Assembly (NCBI RefSeq): GCF_002811925.1
Contig: NZ_NPDS01000001.1
Span: 525,001-589,000, forward strand
Direction: 5' to 3'
Source: Leptospira barantonii
GTDB lineage: Bacteria; Spirochaetota; Leptospiria; Leptospirales; Leptospiraceae
Length of the DNA stretch: 64,000 nucleotides
Shown here: piece after piece, positions 53,226 to 62,400 of the stretch
How the letters are laid out: the number at the start of each line of letters is the position of its first letter
Position numbering within the stretch: the first letter of the stretch is position 1
Translations under genes and position numbers: made by a program
The notes under the pieces: generated by a model
The model's database searches: none
What the model was told of the DNA's origin: nothing
The model's input: the letters and a program-made list of their open reading frames with translations, nothing else

Positions 53226-53822
53226 CTATTTTTTCGAAATCGGCAGATCGTAAACCGCGTCGATTCCTTCCATCTTTTCTCGAGTCGCTTTCAGAACAAT
53301 TTTACCCGAAGCTGGAATTTTGGAAACGGGACAGAAAAAATGATCCGGATGCGCCTGGCATTCCAACTTCTGTTCGGATTTACCTTGGACGATCTTCGCC
53401 TGAAGTTTACCGTTTTTGGTCGAAGGGTTTTTGAATTCGATATCCAGAAGATAAACTTTTAGGCCTTCCTTTAAAAGAACCAGCTCGGTATGAAAACCTC
53501 CCGGCATACGAATCGTTCCGCCGTTGGGACCGACCTCGTGTTCTCCGTGTGCGAGTAAACCATAACTTGCGAATATTAGAAAAATCGAAATTATCAATTT
53601 TGCGGTTTCACTTTTCGGAAAAGTTTTACTTTTAGAAACGGGATAACCACATTCTTCGATGAGGTTTGCGAGTTCTTTTTCGCTACGTCCGCTTTCTACG
53701 CGAACGATTTGTTTTGCGACATCCACGTTGACTTGAACGTTCGGATCGATCGTTTTGATCGCTTTAGAAATCACGTTCGCGCAACTTCCACAGGTCATAT
53801 TCTCCACTTGAAATTCCATCAT
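53226..53822 (-). CDS. HMA-domain / transmembrane / extracytoplasmic copper protein
   Basis: 198 residues. Residues 1-65 are a heavy-metal-associated domain with the copper site MTCGSCAN (Cys11, Cys14). A TM helix (about 74-90) and an outward part starting HGEHEVGPNGGTIRMPGGFH and continuing ELVLLKEGLKVYLLDIEF follow, resembling the small metal-binding domain of efflux adaptors. A later C-x8-C (LECQAHPDHFFC) adds ligands. Start 53822 has AAGGAG upstream and a CueR-type promoter 43 bp away. Probably takes cytosolic Cu(I) toward the periplasm, but the order of domains is unusual. Confidence 0.8.
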   Translation of the reverse strand: MMEFQVENMTCGSCANVISKAIKTIDPNVQVNVDVAKQIVRVESGRSEKELANLIEECGYPVSKSKTFPKSETAKLIISIFLIFASYGLLAHGEHEVGPNGGTIRMPGGFHTELVLLKEGLKVYLLDIEFKNPSTKNGKLQAKIVQGKSEQKLECQAHPDHFFCPVSKIPASGKIVLKATREKMEGIDAVYDLPISKK

Positions 53823-53864
53823 AAGATTCTCCTTGAACGGCTCTAAGAACCGATCTTGGAATTC

Positions 53865-53895
53865 AGAGTAAACCTTCCCACAAGGGTAAGGTCAA
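53865..53895 (-). promoter_or_regulatory. CueR-type promoter of the HMA gene
   Basis: Leftward -35 TTGACC (53890-53895) and -10 TACTCT (53865-53870) are separated by 19 bp that hold ACCTTACCCTTGTGGGAAGGT, nearly palindromic. A 19-bp spacer plus this box is the hallmark of MerR/CueR activation. Exact binding needs testing. Confidence 0.85.
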
Positions 53896-53948
53896 TAGCC
53901 GATTCTATTTTTTTTCCATTTCGCAATAAAATTTTCACAGTTCGATCC

Positions 53949-53979
53949 TTGACCTTCCCACAATGGGAAGGTTTAGAAT
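53949..53979 (+). promoter_or_regulatory. CueR-type promoter of the ferredoxin-cueR operon
   Basis: -35 TTGACC (53949-53954), 19-bp spacer, -10 TAGAAT (53974-53979). The spacer carries the perfect box ACCTTCCCACAATGGGAAGGT (minus the central bases). The start of transcription would fall at about 53985-53987, on or next to the ATG of the ferredoxin gene. Confidence 0.88.
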
Positions 53980-53986
53980 CGCTCGT

Positions 53987-54274
53987 ATGACGTATAAAAT
54001 TTACTTTCCCGATTGGAACCGCAGTGCGGAAGTTTTGGAAGGGGAGAACGTTTTGGATTCTTCCTTAAGATCGAAGATCGATCTTTCGTATTCTTGTCGT
54101 TTCGGTCGATGCGGCGCGTGTAAGATTCTTCTTTTAAAGGGAGAAGTGGAACATTTGTCTCATAGCCGTTTTGCTCTCACGGAAGAAGAAAAAGAAAACG
54201 GTTTTATTTTGGCTTGTAGGTCCGTTCCGAAATCGGATCTTTCTCTTCGCAGGATCGATACCGGGTCTAACTAA
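53987..54274 (+). CDS. [2Fe-2S] ferredoxin, copper-regulated
   Basis: 95-residue plant-type ferredoxin with cysteines 37, 42, 45 (C-X4-C-X2-C) and 77. Start ATG 53987 is chosen because the earlier in-frame ATG at 53963 lies inside the CueR box. No ribosome binding site precedes 53987 and the predicted transcript starts at or just before it, so the mRNA looks leaderless. The promoter and the cueR gene that follows make this a copper-response gene, unusual for a ferredoxin; perhaps it replaces iron-sulfur proteins damaged by Cu(I) or reduces copper (inference). Confidence 0.85.
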   Translation: MTYKIYFPDWNRSAEVLEGENVLDSSLRSKIDLSYSCRFGRCGACKILLLKGEVEHLSHSRFALTEEEKENGFILACRSVPKSDLSLRRIDTGSN

Positions 54275-54293
54275 AAAAGAACGGCGAGGGATT

Positions 54294-54689
54294 ATGAATA
54301 TCGGAAACGCTTCCAAAGAATCGGGAGTCAGCGCAAAACAGATTCGTCATTACGAGTCGATCGGTTTGATACCGAAGGCGCGTAGAATGGATTCCGGCTA
54401 TAGAACCTATTCGACGGACGACGTGCACATTCTCAAGTTCGTAAAGCGGTCTAGGGAGATGGGGTTCGGACTTTCCGAAATCAAAAAGTTAGTCGGTCTC
54501 TGGAAGAATAAAACCCGTGCGAGCGCGGACGTAAAACTTCTGGCGCTTTCTCATCTCAAAACGCTGGAGAATAAGATCGCTGAACTCCAGGATATGGCCG
54601 CCACTCTCAAACACCTCGCCAAACATTGTCACGGAGACGACCGGCCCAGTTGCCCGATTTTGAAAACACTTTCCAACGAAACCGCTTGA
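54294..54689 (+). CDS. cueR: copper-responsive MerR-family regulator CueR
   Basis: 131 residues. N-terminal MerR helix-turn-helix (NIGNASKESGVSAKQIRHYE, ending SIGLIPKARR), a dimerisation helix and the metal loop HCHGDDRPSCPIL with Cys112 and Cys120. These are the same two cysteine positions and spacing as in E. coli CueR, which binds Cu(I). It activates 19-bp-spacer promoters by bending DNA. Co-transcribed with the ferredoxin (19-bp gap), so it should autoregulate. ATG 54294 follows GGCGAGGG. Confidence 0.92.
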   Translation: MNIGNASKESGVSAKQIRHYESIGLIPKARRMDSGYRTYSTDDVHILKFVKRSREMGFGLSEIKKLVGLWKNKTRASADVKLLALSHLKTLENKIAELQDMAATLKHLAKHCHGDDRPSCPILKTLSNETA

Positions 54690-54724
54690 CTCCAAGAAAC
54701 ATTCACAAACATTGGAAAGACCAC

Positions 54725-54807
<83 letters not shown>

Positions 54808-54928
54808 GCCTTCCTCTTTTGACTTTACATTTACGACGAATCTCAAAATCTGATTTAACTCAATCGAAATGTCGGCCGGAAACCAAACTTAGTTTCGACC
54901 GAAGAATTGTTCGCAAAAGAACCGATCC

Positions 54929-56341
54929 ATGTTATTCAACTCGATTCACTTTCTCGTTTTCTATCCCGCGGTCGCGGTTCTTTACTTTTTAATTCCGTTC
55001 CGTTTTCGCTGGATTCTTCTGCTCGTTGCGAGTTGTTATTTTTATATGGCCTTTATCCCGGCCTATATACTGATCCTCGCGTTTACGATCGTTTTGGATT
55101 ATTATCTCGCGCTATGGATCGAAGGCGCAACCGGACCCAAACGAAAAACCTATCTCATCTTCAGTCTTTGCTCCAACATTGGAATCCTAATCTTTTTTAA
55201 ATACTTCAACTTCGTATTGGACAACACGGGGGCCTTGTATCGGTTTCTGTTCGCGGCCGATATGCCCGTATCTCCGTTGCAGATCATACTTCCGATCGGA
55301 TTGTCCTTTCATACGTTTCAATCGATGGGATATATCGTGGAAGTGTATCAGGGGAGAATCAAGGCGGAAAGACATCTCGGATATTACTGGGTCTACGTCA
55401 TGTTCTTTCCGCAGTTGGTGGCCGGTCCGATCGAAAGGGCGCATCATCTGATGACCCAGTTTCACAAGGAACACAAACTCGTTTTTCAGAGCGTGGAGAA
55501 CGGGTTGAAATACATAGTTTACGGATTTCTAATGAAGTTGTTCGTCGCGGACCGGTTGTCCGTCTTTGTGGACGCGATGTACAACGAACCCGCCGAAAAG
55601 TCCGGAACCGACCTGCTCGTAGCCACGTATTTTTTCGCATTTCAGATCTATTGCGACTTCGCGGGATATTCGAACATAGCGATCGGAACTTCTAAAATAT
55701 TGGGAATCGATCTGATGAGAAACTTCGATCGTCCTTATTTTTCCTCCAGCGTTTCCGAATTTTGGGGACGTTGGCATATATCGCTCTCGTCCTGGTTCCG
55801 GGATTACGTTTACATTCCACTCGGCGGAAATCGAGTATCGACGTTTAGGCATATTCGAAACTTATTAATCGTTTTTGCGTTATCGGGAATCTGGCACGGG
55901 GCCAATTGGACGTTCGTCGTATGGGGAGTGTTAAACGGAATTTATCTGACCTCCGAGGTTCTTTGGAAACGTTTTGTAACCGAAAAAACTCCGAAGGCTC
56001 TTTGGTTTAGAGCGATCGGAGTTCTCGTAACGTTTCATTGTGTATTGTTCAGTTGGGTTTACTTTCGAGCGGAATCGATCGGAACGGCGCATTTGATTCT
56101 CCATAGAATTTTCGACCTTGCGAGTGGGCAAGGTTTGGACCTGATCGTTGAATTTCAAAAGAAGGCCGGGATTTTTGCGATCGTTCTCTTTTTGATTTTG
56201 GAAGGATTGTTTCCGTTCTGGGAAAAAACGAAGGAAGGATGGAAAAAATACGGGGATTGGGTGGTCGCCGGAATTTTTATCACTCTGATTTTTACGGGAG
56301 GGGTTTTTTATGGATCCAGTTTCATCTACTTCCAGTTCTAA
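54929..56341 (+). CDS. MBOAT-family O-acyltransferase (AlgI-like)
   Basis: 470-residue polytopic membrane protein. AlgI blocks: ILPIGLSFHTFQSMGYIVEV, FPQLVAGPIERAHHL, FAGYSNIAIGTSKILG, DRPYFSSSVSEFWGRWHISL, FRDYVYIPLGGNR and the invariant His in SGIWHGANWTF. It probably moves acetyl groups across the inner membrane to a periplasmic or cell-surface polysaccharide. The next gene (SGNH-like) overlaps by 32 bp and would be its periplasmic partner. Confidence 0.92.
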   Translation: MLFNSIHFLVFYPAVAVLYFLIPFRFRWILLLVASCYFYMAFIPAYILILAFTIVLDYYLALWIEGATGPKRKTYLIFSLCSNIGILIFFKYFNFVLDNTGALYRFLFAADMPVSPLQIILPIGLSFHTFQSMGYIVEVYQGRIKAERHLGYYWVYVMFFPQLVAGPIERAHHLMTQFHKEHKLVFQSVENGLKYIVYGFLMKLFVADRLSVFVDAMYNEPAEKSGTDLLVATYFFAFQIYCDFAGYSNIAIGTSKILGIDLMRNFDRPYFSSSVSEFWGRWHISLSSWFRDYVYIPLGGNRVSTFRHIRNLLIVFALSGIWHGANWTFVVWGVLNGIYLTSEVLWKRFVTEKTPKALWFRAIGVLVTFHCVLFSWVYFRAESIGTAHLILHRIFDLASGQGLDLIVEFQKKAGIFAIVLFLILEGLFPFWEKTKEGWKKYGDWVVAGIFITLIFTGGVFYGSSFIYFQF

Positions 56342-57290
56342 AATTCTCCGTTATGCTTCCTTGACGTTTGTTCTTCTTTTATCGGTCTTTTTATTCGATC
56401 GGGTTTGGTACGCGCTTCTGTTCGGCCAATACGATAAGATGTTTTCCATGACCAAGAATTTCAAACCCGCGAATACGTTGATCGTCGGTTCGAGTCATAT
56501 CCTTTGGGATCTCGACGCGGAGGTTCTTGCAAAAGAATCCGGAAAACAAGTCGTTCTTTTGAACGTTCCCGGCGCGAACCTGACCTTGAGAAAGGAAATC
56601 GTAAGCGAATATTTAAGAAAGAACAAGAACCAACTTCCTTCCTTACTCGTTTTAGAAACGGATAAGTTTGCGTTTAACAAGGAACGTTATCCCGATTCCG
56701 CGTATAAATCCGTGAAGGGATATTATCACAAGGGATTGTTTCAAAACTTTTTGGACAAAAAGGTTTCCGAAGAATCTTTGCTCGAATACTGGACGTTTCG
56801 GGTTTCGCATTCTTACTCGTTGAATTCTTATTCACATTTTATCTTTTCCAAACTCTACGATAAATATTTATCCTCTCTGTTCGTATGGAAGTTGAACGCG
56901 GAAGAATCAAAGTCACAGCAAAGTCAAATCGACGCACGTGTTTCCGCTTGGAAAAAACAATATGAAGGTTTGGCTCCGAAACTCGAACCCGACCTTATAC
57001 AAGAACTTTATGATATTCTAAAATTGACCAGACAAGCCAGAGTAAAGACGATTCTTCTTGAAACTCCGAATTATCGTTTCTCAAAGGAAGAAGATTTGAG
57101 TTACGAAATCGTTCGGGAAGGATTGAAAAAGATCGCGGAACAATCCGGCGCGGTTTATCTTCGATTGAATCCCGAAGAATTCGAAACCGATCCGGAAATC
57201 TTTTTTGACGCTTCTCATTTCAATCTTTTGGGAAAGGCGAAATATACCGCGGCGTTTCGTTCGGAATTGAAAAAAAGAAATCTTCTTTGA
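56310..57290 (+). CDS. SGNH-hydrolase-like membrane-anchored protein
   Basis: 326 residues, one N-terminal TM helix (about 17-35) and a globular domain with GSSHILWDLD (block I Ser), a mid-sequence ILLETPNYRF strand and FFDASHFNLLGKAKY, the DxxH block. These fit SGNH/AlgX-type acetyltransferases that work with MBOAT proteins. Function is therefore inferred: transfers acetyl groups to an exported glycan. The start overlaps the MBOAT gene. Confidence 0.8.
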   Translation: MDPVSSTSSSKILRYASLTFVLLLSVFLFDRVWYALLFGQYDKMFSMTKNFKPANTLIVGSSHILWDLDAEVLAKESGKQVVLLNVPGANLTLRKEIVSEYLRKNKNQLPSLLVLETDKFAFNKERYPDSAYKSVKGYYHKGLFQNFLDKKVSEESLLEYWTFRVSHSYSLNSYSHFIFSKLYDKYLSSLFVWKLNAEESKSQQSQIDARVSAWKKQYEGLAPKLEPDLIQELYDILKLTRQARVKTILLETPNYRFSKEEDLSYEIVREGLKKIAEQSGAVYLRLNPEEFETDPEIFFDASHFNLLGKAKYTAAFRSELKKRNLL

Positions 57291-57938
57291 TCAGTTCGCC
57301 AATTCGCCGACCGGGTTGCCGGTTTCCAACTTACCGATCAAACGTGTTTCACGATCGACAAACGCTTCGATAAACGGATTGAGATCCTTGATCTTGCTCG
57401 ATAACTCGTAACCCGCTTCCATGGTTTCCACCAAAGAAGTCGCGCCTACCATCGAAGCCGCGACTTTGATCGGAGCCATCACGAGTTTGATCATCGGAAG
57501 TTTGGAAAGGGAAAAAAAGAATTTCAAAGTATTGCCGACCATCTGGATCTGCGATCTTCTTTCATCGAAACGATCGGTTTCACCCATCGCGGCGTATAGA
57601 TTGTCTCTGGAAATTTTACCGTCTTCCATCAGATTGTTTTCGATCACGACCTTGGCCGTGTCGTAATCCAACGAATCCGTTAGGCGGTTCAGGAGAATGA
57701 TTTGATGAATGTTGTCGGTCATCGATTTACCCGCGACCGTTTTCAACTTTTCATAAAGACTTTCTAAAGCGTTATCTCTTTCTTCCTTGTTCGAGGGAGA
57801 ATACAAATTGAACTCGAAAAAATCCGGTATTGCATCGTATCCCTTGATGATGAGAAGATCCGAATACGTTGTGCGAAGCCTCTCGATAGTTGCGTGAACA
57901 ACTGCTTTACGCGTTAGCTCTAACAGCTCTTGATCCAT
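57291..57938 (-). CDS. FFLEELY-motif-like protein
   Basis: 215-residue helical protein. The N-terminal block RLRTTYSDLL, FFEFNLYSPSNKEERD and LNRLTDSLD matches the FFLEELY-motif family pattern (TY-DL, FFLEELY, RD, LS-ELD), with FFEFNLY replacing FFLEELY at 40-46. A C-terminal hydrophobic helix (MIKLVMAPIKVAASMVG) follows. Family function unknown. It ends 1 bp from the convergent SGNH gene. Confidence 0.7.
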   Translation of the reverse strand: MDQELLELTRKAVVHATIERLRTTYSDLLIIKGYDAIPDFFEFNLYSPSNKEERDNALESLYEKLKTVAGKSMTDNIHQIILLNRLTDSLDYDTAKVVIENNLMEDGKISRDNLYAAMGETDRFDERRSQIQMVGNTLKFFFSLSKLPMIKLVMAPIKVAASMVGATSLVETMEAGYELSSKIKDLNPFIEAFVDRETRLIGKLETGNPVGELAN

Positions 57939-57989
57939 TCTGATTCAGAAACGATTTCGTAGGCCGTATAGTCGAGGTCAATATAAAAA

Positions 57990-58727
57990 TCAATCCTTGA
58001 CTACGATGACTCCGGATCTCAGTTTCGCAGGTAATAACTTTGCAAGACTTTCTGCTTCTTTTTTAGACGAAGCGGATCCGAACCGTACCGTATAATACCC
58101 GTTTCTTGATTTTTTGACGGTTGCTTTCGCGTTTTTCTCCTTACCGGAGATCGATTTTTTTAATTCGTCGGCCTTTTCTTTTTCCTTAAACGCGGCGACT
58201 TGGAGGGTAAAACCGGAGGATTCTTCGTCGGACGCCGACTTGGAAGAAACCCGTTTCGATTTTTTCTCGTCGTTTCGTTTCGTTTTTTGGGAATCCTTGG
58301 AAGTTTCCGGTTCTTTTACCGAAAGAGTTTCCGGCGCGGATTTGTTTTCCTTATCTACGTTCGAAGGATTGGTTCCGGATTTTTTAAATTCCACAACTTC
58401 CGTAGCGGGAGGAATGTTTTTAAAAGTCACGGAGTCTTTTGTGTTCGATGGAGAATTGACGCTCGCCGCGGGAATTTCCGAGGAAGCCACGGTGTTGTTT
58501 CCTTCGACGGGAATCTGCCCCGGCTCCGCAAAAGGAATCGAACCTTGCACTTCCTGATTTTTGATTTCGTTTAACGTAAGAGATTCTTCAGCGGAACCGC
58601 CGGCTCTTTTTTTGCCGACCGAAACTCCCAAAAAGAAAAAGGAGAATAGGAGTCCGATTAAGAAGATGGAGAGAATTAGAATTCTCTTATTATCCAGATT
58701 GATCACATAAAAAATTTTTTCTTTCAT
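57990..58727 (-). CDS. SPOR-domain membrane protein
   Basis: 245 residues: one TM helix (about 15-34), a long Ser/Glu/Lys-rich linker and a C-terminal SPOR domain (FTLQVAAFKEKEKADELKKS, YYTVRFGSASSKKEAESLA). SPOR domains bind peptidoglycan lacking stem peptides at division sites. Probably a septal protein. It overlaps coaE by 4 bp. Confidence 0.9.
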   Translation of the reverse strand: MKEKIFYVINLDNKRILILSIFLIGLLFSFFFLGVSVGKKRAGGSAEESLTLNEIKNQEVQGSIPFAEPGQIPVEGNNTVASSEIPAASVNSPSNTKDSVTFKNIPPATEVVEFKKSGTNPSNVDKENKSAPETLSVKEPETSKDSQKTKRNDEKKSKRVSSKSASDEESSGFTLQVAAFKEKEKADELKKSISGKEKNAKATVKKSRNGYYTVRFGSASSKKEAESLAKLLPAKLRSGVIVVKD

Positions 58728-59347
58728 AACATTCTTCCCGACAGAGTGGAGTAGAGAGTTTTACATTCTTCCCTGAGCGATTCCAAATTCCCTCTGTTCC
58801 TGATAATATAATCGGCCTTTTTCATTTTTTCCGTGATAGGAAGTTGGTTTTTGATTCTCGCCAAAACTTCTTCCTTGGTAGCGCCGTCCCTTGAAATCGT
58901 CCTTTGGATCGATTCTTCCGGATCTGAATCAACGGTCACGGTAGCATCGCAGAGAGTATAAGCGTCCGTTTCGAACAAAAGTGGAACTTCCCAAATCACC
59001 ATTCTTCCTTTGGCTTCGGTTTCCAAAATTTTTTGGAAATCCTTTCGAACTCGGGGATGAATCAATCGATTGAGTCCCTCGAGTTTTTGAGCGTCGTTGA
59101 ATACGATGTTGGAAATTTTTTTCCGATCGGGTTTTCCGTCGGAATCCAAAATGTCCTTTCCCAAAAGTTCCACGAGTTCGGTGAGAATCGGCGAGTCCGC
59201 TTCCGTATAACGTTTTGCTAAACGATCCGCGCTGATTCCGTAGCCGCCCAATTCTTCCAAAATTTTGGCCGCGGTGCTTTTGCCGCCTCCGATCATTCCG
59301 GTAATTCCCACCAAAAAGGCTTTTTTACCGGAGTCGGAACTCTGCAT
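58724..59347 (-). CDS. coaE: dephospho-CoA kinase
   Basis: 207 residues from ATG 59347; an in-frame GTG at 59371 is possible, neither has a clear ribosome site. P-loop GMIGGGKST, GGYGISADRLAKRY, LIHPRVRKDF, VWEVPLLFETDAY and the RNQLPITEKMKKADYII lid region. Last step of coenzyme A synthesis. Followed by an overlapping SPOR gene. Confidence 0.94.
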   Translation of the reverse strand: MQSSDSGKKAFLVGITGMIGGGKSTAAKILEELGGYGISADRLAKRYTEADSPILTELVELLGKDILDSDGKPDRKKISNIVFNDAQKLEGLNRLIHPRVRKDFQKILETEAKGRMVIWEVPLLFETDAYTLCDATVTVDSDPEESIQRTISRDGATKEEVLARIKNQLPITEKMKKADYIIRNRGNLESLREECKTLYSTLSGRML

Positions 59348-59442
59348 GCGTTGAGGATAGAGTTCCCGCACAAAAGTACAAGCAAAAAAGGAACTTCCTT
59401 TCGGAAGTTCCCAAAATGAGCATAGGGGAATGATAGTAGAAG

Positions 59443-62400
59443 TTAATCTATTTTTCGAATGAGTCGCATATACGGATGCATTTCCACTACGAAGATGCTT
59501 TTACCGTTGGTGACGATTCCTTTCGGAGCGAAGAAACTTCCTTCGTTGGCCTGACAGGTTCCGATCGTTCCTCCGTCGGGACCTCCCGATTGTGCCGATC
59601 CGCTTGTCGGAGGTTGTGGTGAACATCCCAATAGATTGGTCAAGGTATACGGAGCCGTTCTCGACATTCTTTTGATGAGCGTAGTTCCGTCTACGATGTA
59701 GAGGTAGGTCCCATCCATAGTAATCGCCACGGGTTTGGTAAGTCTCGCGTTCGTTCCCGTGCCGCCGGTTGCGTTGGTAACGTTCCCCGAGGTTCCTGCG
59801 GGATCTCCCGCGATTGTAGTTACCGTCACCGGACTGGTCGTAAGATCGACCAACTTGATGTTGTTCGAATTCGTATCGGTCACATAGAGTTTGTTGGAAT
59901 CATACACGAGATGGCTCGGTTGGTTAAACTTCGCGGCCGTTCCCAAGCCGTCGAGAGTTCCCGCAGTTCCGCTTCCCGCGATCGTAGTAACCGTGTTATC
60001 CGAGATTTTGATCTTACGGATCTTATGATTTCCCGTATCGGCCACATAGAGATACGTTCCGTCGGTTGCGATTCCTTTCGGTGCGTTGAAACGAGCCGCA
60101 GTTCCGACTCCGTCCGTGGTTCCGCTTGTTCCCGCCAAACCCGCAATCGTAGAATACGTATTGTTCATCAGATTGTATTTCACGATGTAATGATTTGCGC
60201 TCGTTACATAGAGGAAGATTCCGTCCGTCGTAATTCCTTTCGGAGTATCGACCGTGATCGATAAAGTCGAAAGAACTCTCGTCGCTATGTTGAGTTTACG
60301 AACCTTTCCGGAAGCCGGAGTCGCGAGGTTATAATCCACCGCGTAGATATTGATTCCGTCGGTCGTGATATGATACATGTTGGAAAGTCTTCCGATCGGA
60401 GTGGAAGCGGTAGCAAATCCAAAACCGTCCAACATCGTATCGGGATCTCCGCCCGGGTCCCCGCTAAACCAATCTCCGCTTCCCGTCGCCGGATTTTCCA
60501 CATACGGAGCGACCGGAAGTGTACTGACCACGCTGTTACCGCTCACCAAGGTTCCGAACGTCGTACCGTTCACGCAATTGATGAGAATGGTGTTCGCATC
60601 CGCGGCGGCGATCGTTCCGGAAGGTTGTGCGATATAACAGGTTTGTCCGGTAGGTTGTCCCGTGATCGTAACGTTATACGAGGAAGTATCCGCGATCGGA
60701 GTCGTCATCGTAAATGCTCCGTTAGACGAAATCGTAGTCGTGTCGCTTCCGTTGTTCTTTAAGGTGAGATTTCCGGTAAGTCCCGAGATCGTTCCTCCAA
60801 CCAAGTAGAGCGCGGATCCGCAGGAGATTCCGACGTTCGATATATTCGAAGAGGAAATCGTTCCCGTATCGTTGCTCAACGTACAGAGCTGGGCCGGAGA
60901 AGTCGGATTCTGTTGAATCGTAACCGCATAAGCCGATCCGCTTGAAATCGAAGTGGAGAATGTAAACGTTCCGTTAGACGAAATTGTGATCGGATCGGCT
61001 CCGTTGTTTTTTAGAACGAGGTTGCTTCCGATCAACGTCGAGATGCTTCCTCCCACGCTGAATGCGCTTGTGGAACAGGTCACACCGATTCCGGTTATGT
61101 TCGAAGAGGAAACCGTGCCGCTCCCGCTCGTAACCGAACAGGTTTGAGTCGGAGAAGAAGGATCTTGAGAAACGGTTACGTTGTATCCGCTTCCGCTCGC
61201 GATCGATGTGGAGAACGTAAAAGATCCGTTAGCCGAAATCGAAAGATCGTCCGTTCCGTTGTTTTTCAGGACAAGTCCGCTTCCCGCAAGACCGGAAACG
61301 CTTCCGCTCACCGTATAAGAATTCGTCGAACAAGCTACGGCTACGTTCGTGATATTGGCGCCCGCGACAAGACCGGTTTCGTTCGTAACCGAACAGGTTT
61401 GGGTCGGGGAAGAAGGATTCTGCGAAACAATAACCGTATAAGTGGCGCCGCTCGCGATCGAAGTGGAAAACGAAAAAGATCCGTTAGCCGAAATCGAAAG
61501 ATCGTCCGTTCCGTTGTTCTTCAGGACAAGCCCGCTTCCGGAAAGCCCCGAAACGGTTCCGCTGATCGTATAAGAATTCGTGGAACAAGTTATGTTCGCG
61601 TTCGTAATATCCGCGCCTGCGATCACGCTCGAACCGTTGGAAACGGAACAGGTCTGGGTCGGAGACGTGGGATTTTGTGAAACTGTAACGTTAAACCCGC
61701 CTCCGCTCGCTACCGAAGTTAAAAAAGAATAAACACCGTTCGCGGTGATCGCTAAGTCGTCGGTTCCGTTGTTCTTGAGAATCAAACCGCTTCCCGCAAG
61801 ACCGGAAACACTTCCTCCCACCGTATAAGAATTTGTGGAACAGGTAACGCTTACGCTCGTAATATCCGCGCCTGCAATCAAACCGGAAGCGTTCGTTACG
61901 GAACAGGTTTGAGTCACGGAACTCGGACTCTGCGACACCGTGACGTTATACGTTCCCGTATTTACTACTTTCACCGGAAATGTAAAACTTCCGTTTGCGC
62001 TGATCGAAATCGGATCTGTTCCGTTATTCTTGAGAATTAAACCGCTTCCCGCAAGACCGGAGACGCTTCCAGAAACGAAAAACCCCACGACAGAACAGAT
62101 AACTTGAATATTCGAAATTGATTGTGAGGATACGATTCCCGATCCGTTACTTACGGAACAAATCTGAGGAGGAGAAACCGGGTTCTGTCGAACTGTGATA
62201 TTGTAAGAACCGCCGCCGTTCACTCTTTGGGAGAATAAAAAGGTTCCGTCCGCGGAGATCGTGACCGGATCGCCGTTGTTATTGGCGAGAATCAGCCCCG
62301 TTCCCGTAAGACCGGTGACGTTTCCACCGATCGCCGCGGGTGTAGGATCGATTCCGCTCGGAGTGACAAACCCCGGAATATTAAAGATAGCCGCAAGATT

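Noticed and set aside
54171..54293. 41-codon N-terminal extension of CueR
   Set aside because: It overlaps the ferredoxin gene; MerR proteins start at the helix-turn-helix, and ATG 54294 has a ribosome site.
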